From Methanobacteriota archaeon (GTDB taxonomy: Archaea > Thermoplasmatota > Thermoplasmata > RBG-16-68-12), in contig VBLU01000036.1 in the NCBI GenBank assembly GCA_005879065.1, forward strand, positions 1-14,634: a DNA stretch of 14,634 nt. The letters are read 5' to 3'. Of the stretch, positions 6,731 through 12,827 are shown in pieces. Numbering within the stretch: the first letter of the stretch is position 1; every line of letters starts with the position of its first letter. The notes below the pieces were generated by a model that searched no databases, was not told where the DNA came from, and saw nothing but the letters and a program-made list of their open reading frames with translations. The position numbers and the translations under genes are program-made.

Positions 6731-7595
6731 TCGATCCCCCCACGATCTTGATGAACGCCTCTTCGAGGCTCGCCGGCTTGAACGTGACCTTGCGCTTCTC
6801 ACGGAGGCCGCGCTCGACGATGGCGAGGACCTCCTCCGCGGATCGGGGTTCGAGGACCTCGGGCGGACCTGTTCCATTCCCGGCCGGCGGCTCGACGATC
6901 ACGCGCATCCCGACGCCGGTGTCCCCTTTGGCCGCCTCCACGGTCCCGAGGAACGCGGTCCGTCCCTTGTCCACGATGAGCAGATCGTCTGCGAGCATCT
7001 CTGCTTCGTCGAGGTAGTGTGTCGTCAGGAGGATCGTCGCGCCTTTCCGGGTCAGCTCTCGCAACATGTGCCAGACGGAACGCCGACCGAGCGGGTCGAG
7101 CCCGATCGTCGGCTCGTCGAGGAACAGGACCTCCGGGTCAGCGACCAGCGCCATCGCGATGATCAGTCGCTGACGCAACCCGCCGGACAAGTCCGAGGCG
7201 AGCTTGTCGCGATGCTCCCAGAGGCCCAGATCGTCCATCACCTTGCGGGTCCGTTCGCGGGCGTCCGCTCGCGACCGGCCGCGGATCAGGCAGAAGTAGA
7301 GGATGTGATCGTAGGGCGAGAGCATCATCTGCGGTCGGGCTTCCTGCGGGACGACCGCGATGTGCGGACGGATCGCCTTCGGGTCCTGGAGCACGTCGTG
7401 GCCCAGGACGAACGCGCGACCCGCGGTCGGCTTGAGTTGGGTCGCGAGGATCCGCAGGAGGGTCGTCTTGCCCGCGCCGTTGCGGCCGAGCAAACAGAAG
7501 ATCTGGCCCCTTTCAATCGAGAAGGAGACGCCCTCGAGGGCCTTCGTCCCGCCGGGGTATGTTTTCCCTAGACCTTCGACGCGGACGACCTCCAT
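6711..7595 (-). CDS. ABC transporter ATP-binding protein (ABC-2 exporter type)
   Basis: This is the cytoplasmic motor subunit of an exporter, 294 residues from ATG 7595. It has all nucleotide-binding motifs in order: Walker A GRNGAGKT (37-44), Q-loop Gln84 in VVPQEARP, signature LSGGLRQR (136-143), Walker B LFLDEP (157-162) with catalytic Glu161, and switch His193 in TTHYLDEAE. The domain of about 100 residues after the switch, ending in KVTFKPASLEEAFIKIVGG, is typical of the DrrA/CcmA/NatA class. An upstream extension to 7715 is open but Arg/Pro-rich and unlike the family, so I start at MEVVRVEGLGKTYPGG. The downstream permease overlaps its end, and the two form one operon. It is divergent from the frd operon, and its promoter is not clear. 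Confidence 0.93.
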   Translation of the reverse strand: MEVVRVEGLGKTYPGGTKALEGVSFSIERGQIFCLLGRNGAGKTTLLRILATQLKPTAGRAFVLGHDVLQDPKAIRPHIAVVPQEARPQMMLSPYDHILYFCLIRGRSRADARERTRKVMDDLGLWEHRDKLASDLSGGLRQRLIIAMALVADPEVLFLDEPTIGLDPLGRRSVWHMLRELTRKGATILLTTHYLDEAEMLADDLLIVDKGRTAFLGTVEAAKGDTGVGMRVIVEPPAGNGTGPPEVLEPRSAEEVLAIVERGLREKRKVTFKPASLEEAFIKIVGGSIEVEDT

Positions 7596-7747
7596 GAAGC
7601 GCGACCAAGAGGACGGCGCTACTTGAGGGTTCCGCGCACGTCGCGGCGTCAAGTCCTGCCACCGAGGAAACAAGCCCCTCCTCTGGGGAGATGCGCCCAA
7701 TGCGATTCGAGTCAATGCCTCTGGATACTCGAGGCTTTCGCGGTACG

Positions 7748-7763
7748 TTCCAAAAGCTTATTC
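7748..7763 (+). promoter_or_regulatory. BRE/TATA-type promoter of the frd operon
   Basis: TTCCAAAAGCTTATTC has a BRE-like A-rich part and a TATA-like CTTATT centred about 26 bp before the GTG at 7786, consistent with a leaderless frd transcript. The remaining part of the 190-bp spacer to the ABC ATPase gene (7596-7747) shows no further gene or repeat that I could find. Confidence 0.6.
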
Positions 7764-7785
7764 TTCCACCGGATTTCCGGACTCC

Positions 7786-8055
7786 GTGGAACGGACCTCC
7801 TTCGACATCGTCGTCGTCGGTGGAGGGGCGGCGGGTCTTCGCGCCGCCATCGCCGCCGCGGAAGCGGATCCGGAGTTGACGATCGCCCTCGTCTCGAAGG
7901 TCTATCCCATGCGGAGCCACACGGTGTCCGCGGAGGGCGGGACCGCGGCCGTGTTACGCGATTACGACTCCTTCGAACTCCACGCCCTCGACACGATCAA
8001 GGGATCCGACTTCCTCGCCGACCAGGACGCGGTCGAGTTCTTCGTGGCCCGGTAA
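7786..8055 (+). pseudogene. frdA: Fumarate reductase/succinate dehydrogenase flavoprotein, N-terminal fragment
   Basis: This is the first 89 residues of the flavoprotein subunit, ending at an in-frame TAA. It contains the FAD-binding Rossmann motif VVVGGGAAGLRAA (about 9-21) and the covalent flavin attachment loop KVYPMRSHTVSAEGG, with His45 equivalent to His44 of E. coli FrdA. GSDFLADQDAVEFFV follows. The protein should run on without a break; instead VAR-stop appears, and the next fragment resumes in the same frame at RAFGGMSVKRT. Compared with E. coli FrdA as I recall it, about 24 codons between FV and the R-x-FGG motif are missing. The start is GTG 7786, placed right behind a TATA-like box. 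Alone, this fragment could bind no substrate. It is either a true disruption or a consensus/assembly error. Confidence 0.85.
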
Positions 8056-8073
8056 CGCGCGTTCGGAGGCATG
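8041..8073 (+). other. Break in frdA: in-frame TAA with missing codons
   Basis: The reading runs GTG-GCC-CGG-TAA-CGC-GCG-TTC-GGA-GGC-ATG, and both sides are in the same frame. FrdA proteins have about 27 residues between the FV and R-x-FGG motifs; here there are two residues and a stop. So roughly 72 bases (a multiple of three) are absent and a stop lies at the junction. TAA is not the pyrrolysine codon, so recoding does not explain it. Confidence 0.8.
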
Positions 8074-9426
8074 TCCGTGAAGCGGACCGTGTATGCCGCG
8101 GACAAGGTCGGCTTCCACATCCTCCACACGCTCTTCCAAACGTCGATGAAGTACGACCGCATCCATCGGTTCGACGAGTACTTCGTCACGAGCCTCATCG
8201 TCGACGGCGGGGCGTGCGCCGGCGTCGTCGCCATGAATCTGCGTGGCGGGACGATGGTCGCGATCCAAGGGAAGGCGACGATCCTCGCGACGGGCGGCTG
8301 TGGTCGCGTCTACGAGTTCACGACGAACGGTTTCATCAAGACGGGAGATGGGATGGCACTCGCCTATCGGGCGGGCGTCCCGCTGAAGGACATGGAGATG
8401 GTCCAGTTCCACCCGACGTGCCTTCCGGGCACCGGCATCCTGATCACGGAAGCCGCGCGCGGAGAGGGCGGCTACCTCGTCAACAAGGACGGCGAGCGGT
8501 ACATGCAGCGCTACCTGCCCAGCAAGATGGAGCTCGGGCCGCGGGACATCCTCTCCCGAGCGATGATCCAGGAGATGAAGGCGGGTCGGGCGTTCGAAGG
8601 GCCGTACGGCCTGTACATGGGCCTCGACCTGCGGCATCTCGGCGCGAAGAAGATCAACGAACGGATCCCGATGGTCCGCGAGCTCGTGGAGAAATACATG
8701 GGACTCGACCCGATCCACGAACTCATCCCGGTGCGGCCGGGGCAGCACTACATCATGGGTGGCGTGTCGACGAATGGGAAGGGCGAGACGACGTTGCCTG
8801 GCCTGTACGCCGTCGGCGAGACGGCCTGTGTCTCGATCAACGGGGCGAACCGGCTCGGCTCGAACAGCCTGAGCGAGTGCTTGGTTTTCGGCGCCGCGTG
8901 CGGGCTCGCCGCGGCCGGATTCGCCAAGAAGAAGGCGAGCTACCCGCGGGGGGCCGCCGCGAGGGAGGCCCTGAAGAAGGAGGAGGCCCGCGTGTTCGAC
9001 GGCGTCCTGGGCCGGGAGCGCGCGAAGGAGACCGTCGCGGGTCTGCGGGTCGAGATGCAGCAGCTCATGGAGCGCGACGTAGGGATATTCCGAGAGGAGT
9101 CCGCCCTCGCAGACGCCTGCGGCATGCTGGGCAAGATGCGGGACCGATTCGCCGCGGTGGGGCTCGCGGACAAGGATCGCGTCTTTAATACGGAACTGAC
9201 GGCCGTCCTCGAGCTGGACTTCATGCTCGACGTTGCGTTGGCGATCGCGCACAGCGCGCGGAATCGCCGCGAGTCCCGGGGCGCGCACAGCCGCACCGAC
9301 TTTCCGCAGCGGGACGATGCGAACTACCTGAAACACACGCTCGCATTCCGCACGGACGGCCCGCCTCGGATCGACTACGTGCCCGTGACGGTCACGAAGT
9401 GGCAACCGGTGGAGAGGAAGTACTGA
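8071..9426 (+). CDS. frdA: Fumarate reductase/succinate dehydrogenase flavoprotein, main fragment
   Basis: These 451 residues hold the capping domain, catalytic site and C-terminal helical domain of the subunit that interconverts fumarate and succinate at FAD. The E. coli FrdA catalytic residues all have counterparts: His232 in QFHPT (His114 here), Glu245 (Glu127), Arg287 in LGPRD (Arg158), His355 in QHYIMGG (His226) and Arg390 in GANRLGSNSL (Arg261). RGEGG (130-134) and ESRGAHSR (about 401-408) are also present. The fragment opens at an ATG preceded by GGAGGC, but that is simply the coding of Gly-Gly, one base from the ATG and too close to act as a good ribosome site. Without the N-terminal part it lacks the FAD attachment loop. 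Its stop overlaps the frdB start (TGATG), so the rest of the operon is intact. Confidence 0.88.
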   Translation: MSVKRTVYAADKVGFHILHTLFQTSMKYDRIHRFDEYFVTSLIVDGGACAGVVAMNLRGGTMVAIQGKATILATGGCGRVYEFTTNGFIKTGDGMALAYRAGVPLKDMEMVQFHPTCLPGTGILITEAARGEGGYLVNKDGERYMQRYLPSKMELGPRDILSRAMIQEMKAGRAFEGPYGLYMGLDLRHLGAKKINERIPMVRELVEKYMGLDPIHELIPVRPGQHYIMGGVSTNGKGETTLPGLYAVGETACVSINGANRLGSNSLSECLVFGAACGLAAAGFAKKKASYPRGAAAREALKKEEARVFDGVLGRERAKETVAGLRVEMQQLMERDVGIFREESALADACGMLGKMRDRFAAVGLADKDRVFNTELTAVLELDFMLDVALAIAHSARNRRESRGAHSRTDFPQRDDANYLKHTLAFRTDGPPRIDYVPVTVTKWQPVERKY

Positions 9427-10172
9427 TGGCCGCATCAGACGTCGTCTTTCGGGTCAAGCGGTACCGGCCAGAATCCGGCGGTCGGCCCACGTTCCAGGAA
9501 TACACGATCCCGTACCGGAGCGACATGGTCGTGTTGGACGGCCTGAATTACATCAAGGATCACATCGACCCGACCCTCACGTTCCGCTGGTCGTGCCGCA
9601 TGGGCATCTGCGGATCCTGCGGCGCGGACGTGAACGGCCAGCCGCGGCTCACGTGCGGCACGTACGTCCGCGACGTCCACAAGGGCGCGGTGACGGTCGA
9701 ACCTCTCTCCAACTTCCCGATCCTTAAGGACCTGGTCGTGGACTTCGACGATTTCCTGAGGAAGCTCGCCTCCGTGACGCCGTACATCGTCCGGAAGGAC
9801 TGGGGGGACCTGACGAAGGAGTACGTCCAATATCCGGAGGATGTGGAGGCCTACCGGCAGCAGAGCTTGTGCATCAACTGCATGCTCTGTTACGCGGCGT
9901 GTCCCGTCTTCGGGTCGAGTCCGGAGTTCGTCGGGCCCGCGGCGTCGGCCCTCGCCCTCCGATACAACCGCGACACCCGCGACGAGGGAGCGGACGCGCG
10001 CCTCGCGCGGTTGAACACGAGGACGGGCGTCTGGGAATGCACCTTCGTGGGCGAGTGTTCCGTCGTCTGCCCGAAAGACGTGGATCCGGCCGCGGCAATT
10101 CAGACGCTCAAATTCCTGGCGACGATGCGGCACATGCGGCGGCTCCTGATGCCCGGCTCCTCGTCGCGGTGA
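9426..10172 (+). CDS. frdB: Fumarate reductase/succinate dehydrogenase iron-sulfur subunit
   Basis: This is the 248-residue electron-transfer subunit linking the flavin to the quinone site. The plant-ferredoxin domain holds the [2Fe-2S] ligands Cys57, 62, 65 and 77 (SCRMGICGSCG...RLTC), identical in position to E. coli FrdB. The C-terminal domain has Cys149, 152 and 155 (CINCMLC) with Cys215 for [4Fe-4S], and Cys159, 205 and 211 for [3Fe-4S]. Around these, PEFVGPAA, GVWECTFVGECSVVCPK and VDPAAAIQ closely follow FrdB rather than SdhB. The start is ATG 9426, overlapping the frdA stop as TGATG and preceded by GGAGAGGAAG. An upstream in-frame ATG at 9399 would extend into frdA and is less likely. 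Its stop overlaps the frdC start in the same way, indicating tight translational coupling. Confidence 0.95.
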   Translation: MAASDVVFRVKRYRPESGGRPTFQEYTIPYRSDMVVLDGLNYIKDHIDPTLTFRWSCRMGICGSCGADVNGQPRLTCGTYVRDVHKGAVTVEPLSNFPILKDLVVDFDDFLRKLASVTPYIVRKDWGDLTKEYVQYPEDVEAYRQQSLCINCMLCYAACPVFGSSPEFVGPAASALALRYNRDTRDEGADARLARLNTRTGVWECTFVGECSVVCPKDVDPAAAIQTLKFLATMRHMRRLLMPGSSSR

Positions 10173-10570
10173 TGCCCATGACGAGCCGAGAGTATGCCTG
10201 GAAACGCCGCCCGGGCTGGTGGCTCCGGAACCGGCGATACCTGATGTTCCAACTGCGGGAAGCGGGCGGCGTCATCTGCGCCCTGTACGGCCTCGTCCTC
10301 CTGAACATGCTCGTCCAACTTCGAGCCGGTGAGTCTGCGTACACGGCCTTTCTGGACCTGTTGCGGACGCCGCCGGTCCTCTATCTGAACGTCGTCCTCT
10401 TCGCCCTCGTGGTGTGGCATGCGCTCACCTGGTTCATGCTGATCGGGAAGGCCCAGCCGATCCAGTTCACGCGGCAACCGCTTCCCTGGAAGGTCGTCTT
10501 CGGAATCAACGTGCTCCTGTGGCTCGGAGTCTCTGGCGCCGTCGTCTATTTGATCTTCGGGGGGATCTGA
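10172..10570 (+). CDS. frdC: Fumarate reductase membrane anchor subunit C
   Basis: This is a 132-residue anchor (E. coli FrdC has 131) with three predicted helices at about 33-51, 68-92 and 109-130. It starts at ATG 10172 within TGATG; ATG 10178 is an alternative. YLMFQLREAGGV corresponds to YRFYMLREGTAV of FrdC. Glu30 falls at the position of Glu29, which takes part in menaquinol oxidation in E. coli. VWHALTWF matches LLHTKTWF, including the His at 82/83. I see no pair of axial His ligands typical of haem-bearing SdhC, so this is the haem-free FrdCD (type D) anchor. It works with FrdD to hold FrdAB to the membrane and to form the quinone site. Confidence 0.88.
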   Translation: MPMTSREYAWKRRPGWWLRNRRYLMFQLREAGGVICALYGLVLLNMLVQLRAGESAYTAFLDLLRTPPVLYLNVVLFALVVWHALTWFMLIGKAQPIQFTRQPLPWKVVFGINVLLWLGVSGAVVYLIFGGI

Positions 10571-10661
10571 CATCGCCGAGGAAATTGGCTCCGCCCAGGA
10601 ATCGCTCGCCTGGAATCCGGGCCGCGACACCGTCCATGCGGACGCTGAGGCGCCTGCGGAG

Positions 10662-11021
10662 GTGCTCCTCGAACCGATCTTCTGGAGCCTCTTCTCTTTG
10701 GGCGGCTTCATCACCGCTTTCCTGTTCCCGGTGACCCTCTTCCTGCTGTTCTTCGCCGCTCCGTTCCATCTGTGGCCCACGGATCCGGCGGCTTACTCGA
10801 CGTTCGGCGGACACTGGAAGGAGCCGCTCGTCCGGCTGTTCTTCTTCGTCCTGATCGGCGGATCCCTGTTCCACGGGACGCACCGGCTGAAGTTCATGCT
10901 CATGGATGCCGGTTTCAAAGGCCGTTCGGCGGAGGCGTTCCTCGACGTCATCTTGAACGGCGTCGCGATTTTCGGGAGCTTGGGCGCGCTCTTTTACGCG
11001 GTGCGCGGCTGGCTTTTCTAG
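10662..11021 (+). CDS. frdD: Fumarate reductase membrane anchor subunit D
   Basis: From GTG 10662 the protein has 119 residues, the same length as E. coli FrdD. EPIFWSLFSLGGFITAFLFPV aligns with the FrdD start EPVFWGLFGAGG..., and RLFFFVLIGGSLFHGTHRLK with its [20 protein letters not shown]. Three helices are predicted at about 8-33, 60-79 and 92-115. The ribosome site is modest (GAGG, 11 nt upstream). The frame is open back to 10554 with GC-rich third positions but no ATG, GTG or TTG before 10662, so the true N-terminus could be longer with an unusual start such as ATC 10572. The 91-bp gap after frdC breaks the otherwise overlapping spacing of the operon. The 3' end overlaps, on the opposite strand, the tail of the elongation-factor-like gene. 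Confidence 0.85.
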   Translation: MLLEPIFWSLFSLGGFITAFLFPVTLFLLFFAAPFHLWPTDPAAYSTFGGHWKEPLVRLFFFVLIGGSLFHGTHRLKFMLMDAGFKGRSAEAFLDVILNGVAIFGSLGALFYAVRGWLF

Positions 11022-11418
11022 CCCTCGTCGGACTCTTCGCGCGCCGTTTCTTGGCAGCCCGTTTCTTCTCGGTCCGCTTCTTTGGACGGGCTTTCTTCGG
11101 CGGGGCCTTTTTCGCCACGGGTTTTCTCGCGGCCGTCTTCGGCGCGGGAGCGGCCTCCGATGGCCCGACGAGCTTGTAGACGAAGTCCTTTTCCCGAACG
11201 CGGTCGCGTACCTTCATCCCGACTTCCTGGCCCTGCGCCGCGTTCGACACGGCCCCATGTTCGATCTGCAGCGAGTCCACGGGCTGCTCGAGGTTCGTCG
11301 TCGGCCCTTGGATCTGCACGGTGTCTCCCACCGCAAGGGAGCCGTCGGTGAGCTTGATCGCCGCGACCCCGATGTGGCCGAAGAAGTGGAAGACCTCGCC
11401 GACCTTCTTCCGTTCCAT
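10948..11418 (-). CDS. Elongation-factor-like (EF-Tu domain 2 fold) protein with Lys/Arg tail
   Basis: This is a 156-residue protein from ATG 11418. Residues 1-84 (MERKKVGEVFHFFGHIGVAA ... KDFVYKLV) form a small beta-barrel like domain 2 of translation GTPases, the archaeal stand-alone 'translation elongation factor-like' family. That family is usually about 85-95 residues and has no GTPase domain. Residues 85-156 are an extra tail with repeated AKKAPPKKA / PKKRTEKKR / AAKKRRAK, then an Arg/Ser-rich end. The tail could bind RNA, DNA or ribosomes. The last 24 or so residues lie antisense within frdD (74-bp overlap) and may reflect a lost stop codon. A TATA-like box 27 bp upstream of the ATG indicates a leaderless transcript. 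It is divergent from the LSm gene, which also suits an RNA-related role. Confidence 0.8.
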   Translation of the reverse strand: MERKKVGEVFHFFGHIGVAAIKLTDGSLAVGDTVQIQGPTTNLEQPVDSLQIEHGAVSNAAQGQEVGMKVRDRVREKDFVYKLVGPSEAAPAPKTAARKPVAKKAPPKKARPKKRTEKKRAAKKRRAKSPTRARKASRAPRKRARPSSRKSRRRSR

Positions 11419-11441
11419 CGACCGCACATGGGTCGCACGCG

Positions 11442-11448
11442 ATAAAAA
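11442..11448 (-). promoter_or_regulatory. TATA box of the elongation-factor-like gene
   Basis: On the minus strand this reads TTTTTAT, centred 27 bp before ATG 11418 in otherwise GC-rich sequence. That spacing predicts transcription start at the start codon. The 134-bp spacer to the LSm gene (11419-11552) also contains the AT-rich stretches AAAAGTCTTAAG (11495-11506) and AAATATGG (11517-11524), candidates for the LSm promoter. Confidence 0.55.
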
Positions 11449-11552
11449 CGTTCCCGGTTGGGGCATCGTTTGCGAGAACCAGGGACCGCGAACGAAAAGT
11501 CTTAAGTGCAAACACGAAATATGGCGGCTGCGGAAGGGGGGAATGTCCTTCT

Positions 11553-11768
11553 ATGGTGATGCCTCTTAATGTGTTAGAAAAATCCATCAACAAGCGCGTT
11601 CAGTTGCTCCTCAAGGACAACCGGATCCTCGAAGGGAAGCTCGTCGGATATGACGACTACATGAACATGGTCCTCGAGGACACGGAAGAGACGAAGGAAG
11701 ACAACGTGCGCCGCGTCGGGACCGTCGTCCTCCGGGGAAACAACGTCGTCACGATCGTCCCGAAGTGA
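11553..11768 (+). CDS. Sm-like archaeal protein (LSm, SmAP)
   Basis: This is a 71-residue RNA-binding protein of the Sm fold, which assembles as a ring of six or seven subunits binding U-rich RNA. The Sm1 motif covers about residues 14-48 (NKRVQLLLKDNRILEGKLVGYDDYMNMVLEDTEE is its core region), with the RNA-contacting Asp-Tyr-Met-Asn. The Sm2 motif is GTVVLRGNNVVTI, with Arg-Gly-Asn in the RNA-binding loop. Length and motifs are normal for an archaeal LSm. The start is ATG 11553, with ATG 11559 in frame as an alternative; a GGGGGG run lies 11 nt before 11553. In many euryarchaea LSm is followed by the L37e ribosomal protein gene, but here a sugar nucleotidyltransferase with its own promoter follows 48 bp downstream. 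Confidence 0.95.
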   Translation: MVMPLNVLEKSINKRVQLLLKDNRILEGKLVGYDDYMNMVLEDTEETKEDNVRRVGTVVLRGNNVVTIVPK

Positions 11769-11780
11769 AACGCGAGGCCA

Positions 11781-11792
11781 GAAAATACATAA
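11781..11792 (+). promoter_or_regulatory. TATA-type promoter of the nucleotidyltransferase gene
   Basis: GAAAATACATAA lies 25-36 bp before ATG 11817, just after the LSm stop codon. It is the only AT-rich stretch in the spacer and would allow the nucleotidyltransferase-mutase pair to be transcribed separately from LSm, with little or no leader. Confidence 0.55.
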
Positions 11793-11816
11793 CCGCGCCC
11801 CCTCATCGGAGAGCGG

Positions 11817-12827
11817 ATGCAGCTCGTGATCGTCGCCGGAGGCTTCGGCAAGAGGCTGCGCCCCCTCACGCTGACGCGCCCGAAAGCCTTGATCCCTCTC
11901 GTCGACCGGCCTCTCGTCCTGCACATCCTCGACTCCCTCCCGCCCTCGTGCGACGAGGCGATCATCGCCGTGAATTACCTCTTCGAACAGGTGCGCGACT
12001 TCTTCCGGGAACACGAATCCCGGATCGCGGTCCGGGTCGTCGACGAGCCGACTCCACTCGGGACCGGCGGCGCCCTGAAGAATGTGGAGCGGTACCTTCG
12101 CGGTCCGTTCGCGGTATACAATGGCGACATCGTCGACACGATTGACTTCGACAGCCTCGTGCAGACCCACCGCAAGGCGGGAGGCATCGGGACGATCGCG
12201 GTGGGGCGCGTGGACGATCCCTCCGACTTCGGCGCCGTCGAGATCGTGAAAGGCCGAATCGCGCGGTTCGTCGAGAAACCGGCGAGGGGCGAGACCGCGA
12301 GCCATCTGGTGAATGCCGGGCGCTACGTCTTCGAGCCCGGGGTGTTCGACTTCATCGAGCGAGGCCGACCCGTCTCCATGGAGCGCGAGGTCTTCCCCGG
12401 GCTGATCGCGCAAGGCCTCACGCCCTACCGGTTTGAGGGCTGGTGGTCGGATGCCGGGACTCTTGCGAATTACCTGACCGCTCAACACCTCCTCCTCGCC
12501 GCCGGTCGTGCCAAGATTGCGCCGGAGGCGGACGTCACCGCGGGGAGCCTGCGGCCTCCGGTCTACGTGGGCGCGGGGTCCTTCGTCGAAGGTCGACTCG
12601 GTCCTGACGTGGTCCTCGGCAAGTCCTGCAAGGTCGGTCGCGCGTCCGTCGTGAACGCGACGCTCCTCGAGGCGGTGAGCGTGGACGACAAAGTCGATAT
12701 CGCGTCCTCGATCATCGGGGCCGGGGCCGCGATTGGCGAGGGTGCGCACGTGCGGGACAGCATCCTGGAGGACGGCGTGCAGGTCCCTCCCCATGCGGAG
12801 GTCCTCGACGACCGGGTGGCGGCATGA
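11817..12827 (+). CDS. Sugar-phosphate nucleotidyltransferase with short left-handed beta-helix
   Basis: This 336-residue enzyme transfers a nucleotide to a sugar 1-phosphate, releasing PPi. The nucleotide-binding signature GGFGKRLRPLTLTRPKALIPL (from Gly8) includes catalytic Arg13 and Lys23. LGTGGA (81-86), the metal-binding YNGD with Asp104, FVEKP (151-155) and WWSDAGT (209-215) follow in the usual order. Residues about 240-330 contain loose hexapeptide repeats, a short left-handed beta-helix. Archaeal GlmU-type bifunctional enzymes have a longer helix with acetyltransferase activity; here it seems too short, so only pyrophosphorylase activity is supported. Candidates are UTP:GlcNAc-1-P uridylyltransferase or GTP:mannose-1-P guanylyltransferase. 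It overlaps the following mutase by ATGA, so the pair supplies an NDP-sugar, probably for glycosylation or cell-surface glycans. Confidence 0.88.
   Translation: MQLVIVAGGFGKRLRPLTLTRPKALIPLVDRPLVLHILDSLPPSCDEAIIAVNYLFEQVRDFFREHESRIAVRVVDEPTPLGTGGALKNVERYLRGPFAVYNGDIVDTIDFDSLVQTHRKAGGIGTIAVGRVDDPSDFGAVEIVKGRIARFVEKPARGETASHLVNAGRYVFEPGVFDFIERGRPVSMEREVFPGLIAQGLTPYRFEGWWSDAGTLANYLTAQHLLLAAGRAKIAPEADVTAGSLRPPVYVGAGSFVEGRLGPDVVLGKSCKVGRASVVNATLLEAVSVDDKVDIASSIIGAGAAIGEGAHVRDSILEDGVQVPPHAEVLDDRVAA

Noticed and set aside
6731..6877. N-terminal extension of the ABC permease
   Set aside because: It is Arg/Ser-rich low-complexity sequence read out of frame over the ATPase C-terminus. The permease family begins near KSRIREALYIGLF.
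7596..7715. N-terminal extension of the ABC ATPase
   Set aside because: It is Arg/Pro-rich and unlike the family. ATG 7595 begins exactly where the conserved domain begins.
8053..8055. Recoding of the TAA in frdA as an amino acid
   Set aside because: Pyrrolysine uses TAG and selenocysteine uses TGA. About 24 conserved codons are missing as well, so readthrough would not restore the protein.
7954..9435. Long minus-strand open frame opposite frdA
   Set aside because: It has shadow-frame composition and no recognisable motif, and it lies wholly over a conserved flavoprotein gene.
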